From an uncultured Lachnospiraceae bacterium (lineage in GTDB: Bacteria > Bacillota > Clostridia > Lachnospirales > Lachnospiraceae): a DNA stretch of 64,000 bases. The stretch spans positions 1 to 64,000 of the forward strand of contig CANRNJ010000006.1 in the NCBI GenBank assembly GCA_947631955.1, in the 5' to 3' direction. The notes below the pieces were generated by a model, which saw only the letters and a list, made by a program, of their open reading frames with translations, ran no database searches and had not been told where the DNA came from. Both the position numbers and the translations under genes were made by a program. Shown here in pieces: positions 42,699 to 51,520 of this stretch; the first letter of the stretch is position 1; every line of letters starts with the position of its first letter.

Positions 42699-43954
42699 GC
42701 AGAGTATTAGTTATCGGCTGCGGCGGCGTAGCTTCCACAGCCATTCAAAAATGTTGTCAGGCGGACGATATCTTCACCGATCTGTGCATCGCAAGCCGTA
42801 CCCGCGCCAAATGCGACGCCCTTGCGGCCAGACTTCGCGGCAGGACTTCCGCCAATATCACCACCGCGCAGGTTGACGCAGACAATGTGGGACAGCTGAT
42901 CGAACTGATCCGCTCTTTTTCTCCCGACCTTGTGATGAACATCGCGCTGCCCTATCAGGATCTGACCATCATGGACGCCTGCCTTGCCTGCGGCGTAAAT
43001 TACATGGATACCGCCAACTATGAGCCGGAAGATACAGACGATCCGGCATGGCGCGCCGTCTACGAGAAGCGCTGCAAAGAGGCGGGATTTTCCGCTTACT
43101 TCGACTACAGTTGGCAATGGGCATACCGGGAAAGATTTGAAAAAGCGGGGCTCACCGCCCTGCTCGGCTGCGGCTTCGATCCCGGCGTTACACAGGCTTA
43201 CTGCGCCTACGCCCTGAAGCATGAGTTCGACCAGATCGATACGATCGATATTCTGGACTGCAACGGCGGCGACCACGGCTATCCGTTCGCCACCAATTTC
43301 AATCCGGAAGTCAATCTCCGTGAGGTGTCCGCTCCCGGAAGCTACTGGGAGAACGGTCATTGGATCGAAATCCCCGCCATGAGCATCAAGCGCGAATATG
43401 ATTTCGATCAGGTGGGCAGAAAAGACATGTATCTCCTCCACCATGAGGAGATCGAATCTCTGGCCCAGAATATCCCCGGCGTGAAGCGCATCCGTTTCTT
43501 TATGACCTTCGGCCAGAGTTATCTGACGCACATGAAATGTCTGGAAAATGTTGGGATGTTGTCTACCACCCCGGTATCGTTTGAGGGCCATGAGATCGTG
43601 CCGATCAAATTTCTGAAAGCATTGCTGCCCGACCCGGCGAGCCTCGGCCCGCGCACCCACGGCAAGACCAACATCGGATGCATTTTTACCGGGCAGAAAA
43701 ACGGCCAGCCCAAAACTTACTATATCTACAACGTGTGCGATCATCAGGAATGTTACCGCGAAGTGCAGAGTCAGGCGGTCAGCTATACCACAGGCGTTCC
43801 CGCCATGTGCGGAGCGATGATGCTCCTCACCGGCAGATGGAACATCCCCGGCGTTCATACCGTAGAAGAACTGGATCCCGATCCGTTCCTTGAAGCGCTG
43901 GACCGGTACGGACTGCCGCGCAGCGAGAGCCGTTCCCCGGCTCTGGTAGACTGA
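42695..43954 (+). CDS. Carboxyspermidine/carboxynorspermidine dehydrogenase (saccharopine dehydrogenase family)
   Basis: 419 aa. N-terminal Rossmann motif VLVIGCGGVAST, then VMNIALPYQDLTIMDAC and VNYMDTANYEPED. Saccharopine dehydrogenase family proteins next to nspC condense aspartate semialdehyde with putrescine (or diaminopropane) using NADPH to give carboxy(nor)spermidine. Overlaps speB by 4 bp (ATGA) and nspC by 1 bp. The window also holds asd, whose product is the semialdehyde donor. Confidence 0.9.
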   Translation: MSRVLVIGCGGVASTAIQKCCQADDIFTDLCIASRTRAKCDALAARLRGRTSANITTAQVDADNVGQLIELIRSFSPDLVMNIALPYQDLTIMDACLACGVNYMDTANYEPEDTDDPAWRAVYEKRCKEAGFSAYFDYSWQWAYRERFEKAGLTALLGCGFDPGVTQAYCAYALKHEFDQIDTIDILDCNGGDHGYPFATNFNPEVNLREVSAPGSYWENGHWIEIPAMSIKREYDFDQVGRKDMYLLHHEEIESLAQNIPGVKRIRFFMTFGQSYLTHMKCLENVGMLSTTPVSFEGHEIVPIKFLKALLPDPASLGPRTHGKTNIGCIFTGQKNGQPKTYYIYNVCDHQECYREVQSQAVSYTTGVPAMCGAMMLLTGRWNIPGVHTVEELDPDPFLEALDRYGLPRSESRSPALVD

Positions 43955-45168
43955 TGGCTGCGGGCGTACAGCAGCGGCCGCCGTTCGCCGCTCTGGGCAC
44001 GGACCGCCCGGAGGAACTGTTTGGCGGCCTGAAAACCCCCTGCTATATAATCGACGAAAGGCAGCTGCACCGAAACGGCAGGATCCTCGCGGACGTGGCG
44101 TCGCATACGGGCTGCCGGATCCTTCTGGCTCAAAAAGCTTTTTCCAACTATGATCTTTATCCCGTACTGGCCCCCTATCTGGCCGGAACGGAGGCAAGCG
44201 GACTGTATGAAGCGCGCTTGGGGGCGGAAACGATGCCGGACGGGGAAGTCCACGTCTTTTCCGCCGCTTACCGGGCCGATGAATTTGACGAACTGCTCCG
44301 TTATGCTGACCACATTGTCTTCAATTCCCCGCGTCAGCTTGAAAAATTCGGGGCTGCGGCAAAAAGTGCGGGCAAAAGTATCGGTCTGCGCATCAATCCG
44401 GAATGTTCCACGCAGGAGGGACACGCCATCTATGATCCCTGCGCCCCCGGAAGCCGTCTGGGCACCACGCGCAGACAGTGGGAGGAAGCAATGACTTCCC
44501 CGCTGATCTCTATGCTGGACGGTCTGCATTTCCACACTTTATGCGAACAGGATGCGGATGCGCTGAAAACGACTCTGACGGCTGTTGAAGAAAAATTCGG
44601 TGACATCCTGCCTCATATGAAATGGCTGAACATGGGCGGAGGACATCACATCACCCGTCCGGGATACGATATTGCAGAATTGGAGGATTGTATCCGATAT
44701 GCCAGAGAAAAATGGAAGGTTCAGGTTTATCTGGAACCCGGCGAGGCCTGCGCCCTGAACGCCGGATATCTGGCGGCGCGCGTTCTGGACATCCTTCACA
44801 ATGCGCAGACGCATATTGCCGTTCTGGATGCGAGCGCCGCATGCCACATGCCCGACGTGTTGGAAATGCCCTACACGCCGCCCCTCTATGGTGCCGACGA
44901 GCACGGGTGCGGCGCTTACACCTGCCGCCTGACCGGCCCCACCTGCCTTGCGGGAGACCAAATCGGCGATTACGGATTCCCGCATCCCCTTCAGGAAGGC
45001 GATCTGCTGCTTTTTGGGGATATGGCCATCTACACCACCTGCAAGAACAATACCTTTAACGGTATGCCGCTTCCGGCCATCTATGCGCTTGATCAGGACA
45101 AAAAGCTTCGGCTCCTGGCCCGGTTCGATTACCACGACTTCAAATACCGTCTGGGGAGCCCGGTCTAG
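43954..45168 (+). CDS. nspC: Carboxynorspermidine/carboxyspermidine decarboxylase
   Basis: 404 aa, alanine racemase-fold (type III) PLP decarboxylase. PLP lysine in ILLAQKAFSNYDLYP, NMGGGHHITRPGYD, the conserved LEPGEACALNAGYL, and the catalytic-loop region ASAACHMPDVLEMPYTPP. Decarboxylates carboxyspermidine to spermidine. Starts at the TGATG junction with the dehydrogenase gene. Last gene of the polyamine operon; its stop overlaps the convergent lipoprotein gene. Confidence 0.95.
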   Translation: MAAGVQQRPPFAALGTDRPEELFGGLKTPCYIIDERQLHRNGRILADVASHTGCRILLAQKAFSNYDLYPVLAPYLAGTEASGLYEARLGAETMPDGEVHVFSAAYRADEFDELLRYADHIVFNSPRQLEKFGAAAKSAGKSIGLRINPECSTQEGHAIYDPCAPGSRLGTTRRQWEEAMTSPLISMLDGLHFHTLCEQDADALKTTLTAVEEKFGDILPHMKWLNMGGGHHITRPGYDIAELEDCIRYAREKWKVQVYLEPGEACALNAGYLAARVLDILHNAQTHIAVLDASAACHMPDVLEMPYTPPLYGADEHGCGAYTCRLTGPTCLAGDQIGDYGFPHPLQEGDLLLFGDMAIYTTCKNNTFNGMPLPAIYALDQDKKLRLLARFDYHDFKYRLGSPV

Positions 45169-45653
45169 TAGTTCTGGAAAGCCGTATTCAGTGCGTAAGC
45201 CGTATCGTTTTCGGCCATCACATAAAAGATAACGTCGCCCCGGCTTTCGATCAGCATCGTTTCGGCGCTGACGCAGACCCATTTGTCGAGATCCGCGCTG
45301 TCCTTAAGCTGCTGCTTGACCGTATCGACACGGTCTTCGTCCACTCTCAGCAGGACGCATTGGTAAGCGACCGACGACATCATGGGCATGGAAACGATCC
45401 CTTCCGTATATTCGATGTCGTCTGTTCCCAAAACAGCCGTTTCCATATCATCGGTCAGTTCATATGTCTCAAAATTTTCCAGACTCTGCCGGAAATCATC
45501 CGACAGATCCGCATTTTCATAGATGCCGCTCATAATGTCATTCAGACTGCCTTCAAGCCGCTCCTCTTTTCCGCTTCCGCACGCAGTACACAGGCATACC
45601 GCAGCCAACGCCGCGGCTGCAATACCGGCGCTCCTCTTTCCGATCCTTGTCAT
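45165..45653 (-). CDS. DUF4358 lipoprotein
   Basis: 162 aa. N-terminal signal peptide with lipobox L-C-T-A-C (cleavage before the Cys of CGSGKEE), so it is anchored outside the membrane. The rest matches the general form of DUF4358: LNDIMSGIYENADL, then a VAYQCVLLRVDEDRVDTVKQ strand-helix. Function unknown. Convergent with nspC, overlapping by 4 bp, so no terminator space exists between them. Confidence 0.8.
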   Translation of the reverse strand: MTRIGKRSAGIAAAALAAVCLCTACGSGKEERLEGSLNDIMSGIYENADLSDDFRQSLENFETYELTDDMETAVLGTDDIEYTEGIVSMPMMSSVAYQCVLLRVDEDRVDTVKQQLKDSADLDKWVCVSAETMLIESRGDVIFYVMAENDTAYALNTAFQNY

Positions 45654-45739
45654 GTTTTTATCCCTTTCTTTTTTTCTGCCGCGTCCGTTCCGATTGCACC
45701 GGACCGGATCTTTTGATCCCTGTCATCAGCATATCCCTT

Positions 45740-46372
45740 TTACCGTCCGCATATACCGGCCGCCTTTTCACTTTGACATCTCTGTTCAAACTGGGGATAG
45801 AAATCCTGCTGTACCTGATAAGGCATTTGATAAAAGATCTCCAAAAAAGCCACGTTTACCTGATGCGTATATTCGTCGGACTTCCGTTCCATGATCTTCT
45901 GCTGTATGTTTTTTCTGATATCGTGCCACACGATCAGATATTCCTCATACCGGGGAAGCCGCTCCACATCCAGCCATTTTTTGATCTTGACCTTCGTGCG
46001 GTTTCCGGCGCTGCAGGCATCGTCCAGCATAAAATACCGGATCCCCTGTTCGTCATAATTTCTGCCAAGCGGAAACAGGCGGCAGAGCCCCGGTCTGTAA
46101 TCGTGGATACTGCACCGCCCTTCCTTCAGAAAACCGCAGGCGTCCGTATCCTCCTGAATCTTCATTGCCGGAAGGATCAGGCCTTCCTCCACATGCAGAC
46201 CGATCTTTTCCTGAAGCAGCTGTGAAAACGTCTGTCCGGTAGCCGTCTGAAGCATATAGATATCATAAGGATCCAAAAGTATGGAGTCGCCCATGCCGCG
46301 GCAGCACTGGCTGCATCCCCTGCAGTCATTGGTCCCCGCCTTCACCATATCGTTAGCGCTGTACAAAATCAT
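45740..46372 (-). CDS. YkgJ-family cysteine-cluster protein
   Basis: 210 aa. The cysteines CRGCSQCCRGMG near the N-terminus, and CGFLKEGRCSIHDYRPGLCR in the middle, form the YkgJ zinc- or iron-chelating cluster. DPYDIYMLQ and RPGLCRLFPLGR are family hallmarks. Family role is unknown (putative Fe-S or zinc protein). Its ATG overlaps the esterase stop by 4 bp (ATGA), so the two are co-translated. Confidence 0.88.
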   Translation of the reverse strand: MILYSANDMVKAGTNDCRGCSQCCRGMGDSILLDPYDIYMLQTATGQTFSQLLQEKIGLHVEEGLILPAMKIQEDTDACGFLKEGRCSIHDYRPGLCRLFPLGRNYDEQGIRYFMLDDACSAGNRTKVKIKKWLDVERLPRYEEYLIVWHDIRKNIQQKIMERKSDEYTHQVNVAFLEIFYQMPYQVQQDFYPQFEQRCQSEKAAGICGR

Positions 46373-47223
46373 ATCGGCTGCCCCAGTTTCTCATGGAAGA
46401 AATCAATGATCCGCTGCCATACCGCACGCTGAAAGAACTGCAGGTCCGCGTGATCCGCCCCGTCAATGGCGATCAGTTTCACGTCGCATCCCGCTTTTTC
46501 CAGCCGGTCGTGCAGGATCTCTCCCTGAATAAACGGCACGGTATGATCGTCGGTCCCGTGAATGATCATAAAAGGCGGCGCATCTTTTGTCACAAAACTG
46601 ACCGGGCAGATTCCAGCCGCATCTTCCCGGTAAAGCATGACATTTCTGCCAAGAAGCTGCGATTCTTCTGCCGCCGCCGCGGCCGCTTCCGATTCATACG
46701 GAATACAGGATACATCCGTCGGCGGATACCATGGACAAGCCGCCTGTACCCGGCTGGAATAATCCAGGAACTCTCCCGCATCATATGCCGGATCCGTGGC
46801 CAAAGCCGCCATGGCAGCCAAATATCCTCCGGCCGATTCACCCATTACGCCGAACCGTTCCTTATCAATGTGATATCTTTCACTGTGCGCCTTAAGATAC
46901 CGTATCCCCGCCTTTACATCCACAAGCTGCGCCGGAAATACGGCTTCATTGGTCGTCCGGTATTCCACGCTCGCCACCACAAAACCGCTTCTGGCAAGTT
47001 CCGACAGATAAGCCAGATGCGCCGATCTGTCCATCACGCGCCATGCGCCTCCGCAGATCCATACGACGCACGGATATTTTCTCGTCTTATCTTCCGGATA
47101 TATGATATCCATCTTCAGATCCCGGACCGTATGTCCGAACCATGCGTCCGTCTGTGCAAACGTTATCCCCGATACAACGGAATACTGGGGCTGTTCCTTT
47201 TCGATAGTGATCGTTTCACGCAT
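46369..47223 (-). CDS. Alpha/beta-hydrolase esterase (HSL/BD-FAE type)
   Basis: 284 aa. Oxyanion-hole motif VVWICGGAW (HGGxW variant with Cys in place of His), nucleophile elbow GESAGGYLAAM, acid in MIIHGTDDHTVPF and His in AIDGADHADLQF. No signal peptide. Acts on acyl or feruloyl/acetyl esters in related proteins. The ATG 47223 follows GGAGG. In an operon with the YkgJ-type gene. Confidence 0.85.
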   Translation of the reverse strand: MRETITIEKEQPQYSVVSGITFAQTDAWFGHTVRDLKMDIIYPEDKTRKYPCVVWICGGAWRVMDRSAHLAYLSELARSGFVVASVEYRTTNEAVFPAQLVDVKAGIRYLKAHSERYHIDKERFGVMGESAGGYLAAMAALATDPAYDAGEFLDYSSRVQAACPWYPPTDVSCIPYESEAAAAAAEESQLLGRNVMLYREDAAGICPVSFVTKDAPPFMIIHGTDDHTVPFIQGEILHDRLEKAGCDVKLIAIDGADHADLQFFQRAVWQRIIDFFHEKLGQPI

Positions 47224-47336
47224 ACGTTTTCCTCCTATAGCTGACAAATGACTGCTTTGCGTTTTGGATTTTATATCAAATCCATATGAGCAATGGAACC
47301 ATCTTCCAAAAGAGCCGATTTTCTCCGCTCCTTATT

Positions 47337-47771
47337 TTATGGATTTAACTTGAGGAGTTCCTCTTTATCCATATAAACGATTTTATTTTCATCAATCTCA
47401 TGTGTATCGTGATATGTATGATAGGCTCTTAGGACTTCCCTCAGCTTGACATCGCTGAGTTTATCAGTCTGCCGCCGGAAAAGGCCCGCCAACTCAGGGA
47501 AATCCTCAATCAAAAGCGTGTTGTCAAGCTGAATGTAACTGTCCTTATCGATCACCGTTTCTCTGGGGCTATCACAAAATATTGTCTTATTGCTTTTCAT
47601 AGCAGCCTTGAACTCCTTTCCTTTTAAGGAATCCAACTGCGCAATTTCAACAATTCCCAGTTCTTCATTCACATCAACCACCAGATATGGATGGGAGCAT
47701 GCTGCCGTGATGCCTTGATTGTTATAGCGAATCTTCAGAGAAATTACCTGACCCACTTCTAAGTTACTCAT
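47337..47771 (-). CDS. Putative toxin of a PanAT toxin-antitoxin pair (MazF/PemK-like fold)
   Basis: 144 aa. The N-terminal half (LEVGQVISLKIRYNNQGI, then SHPYLVVDVNEE) recalls the SH3-like barrel of MazF/PemK toxins: G-x-V-I start and a PYLVV strand. The C-terminal helices end in KIVYMDKEELLKLNP. It overlaps the stop of the Panacea-domain gene by 4 bp, with the antitoxin first, as in many TA operons. Toxic activity is inferred from arrangement and fold resemblance only. Confidence 0.6.
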   Translation of the reverse strand: MSNLEVGQVISLKIRYNNQGITAACSHPYLVVDVNEELGIVEIAQLDSLKGKEFKAAMKSNKTIFCDSPRETVIDKDSYIQLDNTLLIEDFPELAGLFRRQTDKLSDVKLREVLRAYHTYHDTHEIDENKIVYMDKEELLKLNP

Positions 47772-48262
47772 AACTCTAACCTTTCCATAACCTGCAGGAC
47801 GTCATGATACTGTTCTTTATATTCCTCTATTCTTGCCAGAGAATCCATTTTCTGATCACATTTGGAATAAAAAAGATGCTTGGATTCCCATTCGGCGTCT
47901 TCATGCGACAATCCAATCAGTTCATCCAGTGAAGCGTTTTCTAATATCACATATACCCGATCCAGAAAATCACGGATCCCGGCTTCTAATTGCGGCTCAC
48001 TTTTCCGATTCAAAAGAACGGCATAGTTCTCCTGAACGTCTACAGCAACTGCCCCATTATCATAGGCGTATAAGTCATCTTCAAACAGTTTCTCGCCCGT
48101 TTTAGCAATATAGAGATTTTGTGCCATATGCACATATTTATTCAATCTTGCGTTTCCGTCATAGAATGTTCTTCCATTCTTTTCAACAAGTTTTTTTGTA
48201 AAAAGCGTCTGATCCTTATCTTTATTGAGAAAATATAATGCAACGTCCCGCGCCCTTATCAT
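47768..48262 (-). CDS. Panacea (DUF4065/SocA-like) domain antitoxin
   Basis: 164 aa. Panacea-domain features: an N-terminal VALYFLNKDKDQTLFTKKLVE segment giving NKYVHMAQNLYIAKTG, the central DLYAYDNGAVAVDVQENY (equivalent of the W-x-x-GPV region), and a C-terminal LDELIGLSHEDAEWES. Panacea proteins neutralise many unrelated toxins encoded beside them. SD GAAGGGAG. The region is AT-rich, consistent with a mobile TA module. Confidence 0.75.
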   Translation of the reverse strand: MIRARDVALYFLNKDKDQTLFTKKLVEKNGRTFYDGNARLNKYVHMAQNLYIAKTGEKLFEDDLYAYDNGAVAVDVQENYAVLLNRKSEPQLEAGIRDFLDRVYVILENASLDELIGLSHEDAEWESKHLFYSKCDQKMDSLARIEEYKEQYHDVLQVMERLEL

Positions 48263-48298
48263 TTTTTTGAGTTTCTCCCTTCGTTCCTGAGTAATATT

Positions 48299-48326
48299 AT
48301 TATAATCTATTTTCTTGAAAAATCAA
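48299..48326 (-). promoter_or_regulatory. Promoter of the Panacea TA operon
   Basis: Minus strand TTGATT (48326-48321) and TATAAT (48304-48299) with a 16-bp spacer, about 37 bp upstream of the antitoxin ATG. Confidence 0.65.
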
Positions 48327-48363
48327 TGCGTTCCCTCAACGGATTTCCTTTTTCTTTTCAATC

Positions 48364-48401
48364 AAAAAAAGTACCGCAACCATTGAAGATTACGGTACTT
48401 T
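48364..48401 (-). terminator. Rho-independent terminator of the GGGtGRT operon
   Basis: Minus strand AAAGTACCG (48401-48393), 16-nt loop, CGGTACTTT (48376-48368), then further T to 48364. It lies 36 bp past the GGGtGRT gene stop. Confidence 0.85.
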
Positions 48402-48436
48402 CAAGCCTTACGGCATTTTCAATTCACAAGGTATGT

Positions 48437-49447
48437 TTAGAACTTACCCGCTTTCGCAGCCTCTTCGACAGAAACCGCAACTGCAACCGTTGCGCCGACC
48501 ATCGGGTTGTTGCCCATACCGATCAGACCCATCATCTCAACATGAGCCGGAACGGAGGAAGAACCTGCGAACTGCGCATCGGAGTGCATACGGCCAAGCG
48601 TATCCGTGAAACCGTAAGATGCAGGACCCGCAGCCATGTTGTCGGGATGCAGGGTACGTCCGGTACCGCCGCCGGATGCAACGGAAAAGTATTTCTTACC
48701 TGCTTCCGTTCTCTCTTTCTTGTATGTACCTGCTACAGGATGCTGGAATCTGGTAGGGTTCGTGGAGTTGCCGGTGATAGATACGTCCACATTCTCTTTC
48801 CACATGATCGCCACGCCTTCCGGAACGGAATTGGCGCCGTAGCAATTTACTTTGGAACGAAGTCCTTCCGAATAAGCGGTCCGGCCAAGTTCCTTAACTT
48901 CATTTGTGTAAGGATCATACTCGGTTTCAACAAACGTAAAGCCGTTGATTCTGGAAATGATCTTCGCCGCGTCTTTGCCAAGACCGTTTAAGATAACGCG
49001 GAGAGGTTTCTGACGTACCTTGTTCGCCTTCTCTGCGATACCGATCGCGCCTTCCGCCGCTGCGAAGGATTCATGACCTGCCAAAAATGCAAAACAGTCT
49101 GTATCTTCTTCCAACAGCATCTTGCCCAGATTGCCATGCCCTAAACCGACTTTACGGGTATCCGCAACGGAGCCGGGAATACAGAACGCCTGAAGTCCCT
49201 CGCCGATCGCCGCAGCGGCGTCAGCAGCCTTCCTGCATCCTTTCTTGATAGCGATCGCTGCGCCTACCGTGTAAGCCCAGCACGCATTTTCAAAACAGAT
49301 GGGCTGGATCTTTTTCACCTGATCGTATACATCCAGACCTGCATCTTTTGTGATTTTCTCGGCTTCTTCGATAGAAGAAATGCCATAGCTGTTTAATACA
49401 GAATTGATCTTGTCAATTCTTCTCTCATATGATTCAAATAAAGCCAT
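48437..49447 (-). CDS. GGGtGRT family protein
   Basis: 336 aa. Named for the motif seen here as VASGGGTGRTLHPDNMA. Other features: FENACWAYTVGAAIAIKKG and LGHGNLGKMLLEEDTDCFAF. The family is widespread in gut Clostridia and Bacteroidetes and is nearly always beside an IscU/NifU-like scaffold, as here. Function is not established; high conservation and strong SD (TAGGAGG) suggest high expression. Confidence 0.93.
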   Translation of the reverse strand: MALFESYERRIDKINSVLNSYGISSIEEAEKITKDAGLDVYDQVKKIQPICFENACWAYTVGAAIAIKKGCRKAADAAAAIGEGLQAFCIPGSVADTRKVGLGHGNLGKMLLEEDTDCFAFLAGHESFAAAEGAIGIAEKANKVRQKPLRVILNGLGKDAAKIISRINGFTFVETEYDPYTNEVKELGRTAYSEGLRSKVNCYGANSVPEGVAIMWKENVDVSITGNSTNPTRFQHPVAGTYKKERTEAGKKYFSVASGGGTGRTLHPDNMAAGPASYGFTDTLGRMHSDAQFAGSSSVPAHVEMMGLIGMGNNPMVGATVAVAVSVEEAAKAGKF

Positions 49448-49545
49448 CTTATTCTAATCCTCCTATTTGTATTCGCATTATGTAACTTGTAAAATAATTC
49501 CCAAAGAGAATTGCTTATGTGATCTCCCGCAGGGAATTACTTATG

Positions 49546-50238
49546 TTATTCGCATCTGGGATCAATGATCTTAACGGCATCATCGACACGTCCGTACTGT
49601 CCGCATGCCTTCTCGTAAGCGGTGTTCGGATCGTCGCCCTTCTTGATGAAATCTGTCATTTTACCAAGGCTTACAAACTTGTATCCGATGATCTCGTCAT
49701 TGGCATCCAGTGCGATGCCTGTTACATAACCCTCAGCCATTTCAAGGTAACGAGGACCTTTCTTAAGCGTACCGTACATGGTACCTACCTGGCTTCTCAA
49801 ACCTTTTCCTAAATCTTCCAGACCTGCGCCGACCGGAAGACCTTCTTCGGAAAACGCAGACTGTGTACGGCCGTATACGATCTGCAGGAACAGCTCTCTC
49901 ATAGCTGTGTTGATCGCATCGCATACAAGGTCGGTGTTCAGCGCTTCCATAACAGTCAGGCCCGGCAGGATCTCGGACGCCATAGCCGCGGAGTGTGTCA
50001 TGCCGGAGCAGCCGATCGTTTCAACGAGGGCTTCCTGAATAATACCTTCTTTCACGTTCAGCGTCAGTTTGCACGCGCCCTGCTGAGGTGCGCACCAGCC
50101 TACACCGTGTGTCAGACCGGAAATATCTTTTACCTCTTTCGCCTGAACCCATTTTGCCTCTTCCGGGATAGGAGCACAGCCATGGTGAACACCCTGTGCC
50201 ACTGTACACATTTCTTCAACTTCTTTTGAATAAATCAT
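49546..50238 (-). CDS. NifU/IscU-like iron-sulfur scaffold paired with GGGtGRT
   Basis: 230 aa. The NifU-N-type core has VGWCAPQQGACKLTLNVKEG, ALVETIGCSGMTHSAAMAS and NTDLVCDAINTAMRELF. The Cys residues after GW and IG correspond to the scaffold ligands. The C-terminal part is specific to this partner family (EGYVTGIALDANDEIIGYKF). SD AAAGGAG. Likely provides or senses an Fe-S cluster for the GGGtGRT protein. Confidence 0.88.
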   Translation of the reverse strand: MIYSKEVEEMCTVAQGVHHGCAPIPEEAKWVQAKEVKDISGLTHGVGWCAPQQGACKLTLNVKEGIIQEALVETIGCSGMTHSAAMASEILPGLTVMEALNTDLVCDAINTAMRELFLQIVYGRTQSAFSEEGLPVGAGLEDLGKGLRSQVGTMYGTLKKGPRYLEMAEGYVTGIALDANDEIIGYKFVSLGKMTDFIKKGDDPNTAYEKACGQYGRVDDAVKIIDPRCE

Positions 50239-50407
50239 GTGATAACTCCTTTCGATTATGTAAAATTATTTCATAACAGGCATAGGCACCTGTCATAACC
50301 GCTGTTTCTATTTTCGCATATTGCAGGCAAAAAATCCAGTCATTTCTAAAAGAATTTACGACCGGATCTTTTCTTCTTACGCTTTCCGGATCCGCGCGGC
50401 ATAATGC

Positions 50408-51404
50408 TTATCCCTTTTTGCGCGGTATCAGCTTTCCCAAGATCCATGAACAAATCAAAGTCGTTCCTATGACCGCGGTTGCATACAAAAATGAATTTCC
50501 TGTTTTATTTCTGAACCACCCTATTGCCAGCGGATGGATCAGATAAATCTCATACGAGTATTTACCCAGCCAGAATGATACTTTGTTTCCTATCTGTATT
50601 TTGCCCAGCAGACAGAAGCAAAATGCCGTAAAAGCAGCGGAGGCGATGTTTCGTGCTATGAGATTTCCTGCAATGCTGTCGTTACCCAGCACATAAAACA
50701 ACAGGATCATAATGCCTGTCGTCAAAAGCTCCGTCAGCAGGATCCTTATATAATATTTTGACAAAAAAACCTCTAAACGGTCCCTTATTTCATAAAAACA
50801 TATGCCCAGCGCAAAGCACAGCGTGCTGCCATACCACGGGATGCTCATCCCGCTCACAAACATCACGACAGCAAGAAAAACGGAAAATATGGCCGTGGAA
50901 ACCAATATCTTACTGCGCCAAAATTTGACGGAAAAATAAAACCAAAGATAAAATATCAGCAGTTCCCCGATATACCAATTCGTCTGTGACAAAAAGCGCC
51001 GCGGATCAATCAGGTATATCAGCTGCGGTATTTCCTGCGTTCGGCATATATTTACAATCACGGATAATGCATAGACAAGATACGCTTCCAAAAGGATTCC
51101 CCGCAGTATACGTTTAGTAAAAAAATGATCAAGATACCCTGATTTTGCGGTAACGCTGTACATCAATCCATAGCCGGAAATTGCGAAAAAAACGCCGACA
51201 AAAAGGATTCCCGCCTTTCTATTTGGATATAAGAGTATTTCTCCGCTATCCCCGCCTATGTGCCCCAGCATAATTTCAAACGCACAAATCCCCCTCAGTG
51301 CCAGCGTATTTCGTTTGCTGAACGCTGATGATGTATCCAGTGAATGAAACTGCCCCCCCCCTGACAATTATCAAGAGCCACAAAATAAGATAAAGTATAA
51401 TCAT
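50408..51404 (-). pseudogene. Acyltransferase 3 (OafA/YrhL-type) gene, out of frame at a 9-G tract
   Basis: The open frame 51367-50408 (319 codons) has the acyltransferase-3 core: LRGICAFEIMLGHIGGD (R...H motif), FFAISGYGLM, and about nine more membrane helices to SYEIYLIHPLAIGW. Its own start (TTG 51367) lacks an SD. A good SD (AGGGGAGA, 51420-51413) and ATG 51404 open a different frame encoding an N-terminal membrane helix (MIILYLILWLLIIV). That frame meets the core at nine C on the plus strand (51353-51361). Eight G would join them into a 331-aa protein. Such enzymes O-acylate surface sugars or peptidoglycan. Phase-OFF state or base-calling error. Confidence 0.8.
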
Positions 51405-51520
51405 TTTCGTTTTCTCCCCTGCGTGCCTGCGGAACATTTTCCATCAGTTTTCCGGCATGTGCCTGACGCAGCGCCTGCCGGATCAGGCAAGGCTTACAAT
51501 CCTGAAAAGGGACTGATGTT

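Noticed and set aside
42707..44197. 496-codon open frame on the minus strand
   Set aside because: Antisense to the carboxyspermidine dehydrogenase and nspC genes, which are clear family members.
50275..50295. Riboswitch or terminator before the NifU-like gene (ACAGG/CCTGT hairpin)
   Set aside because: Short stem without T tract or further conserved structure.
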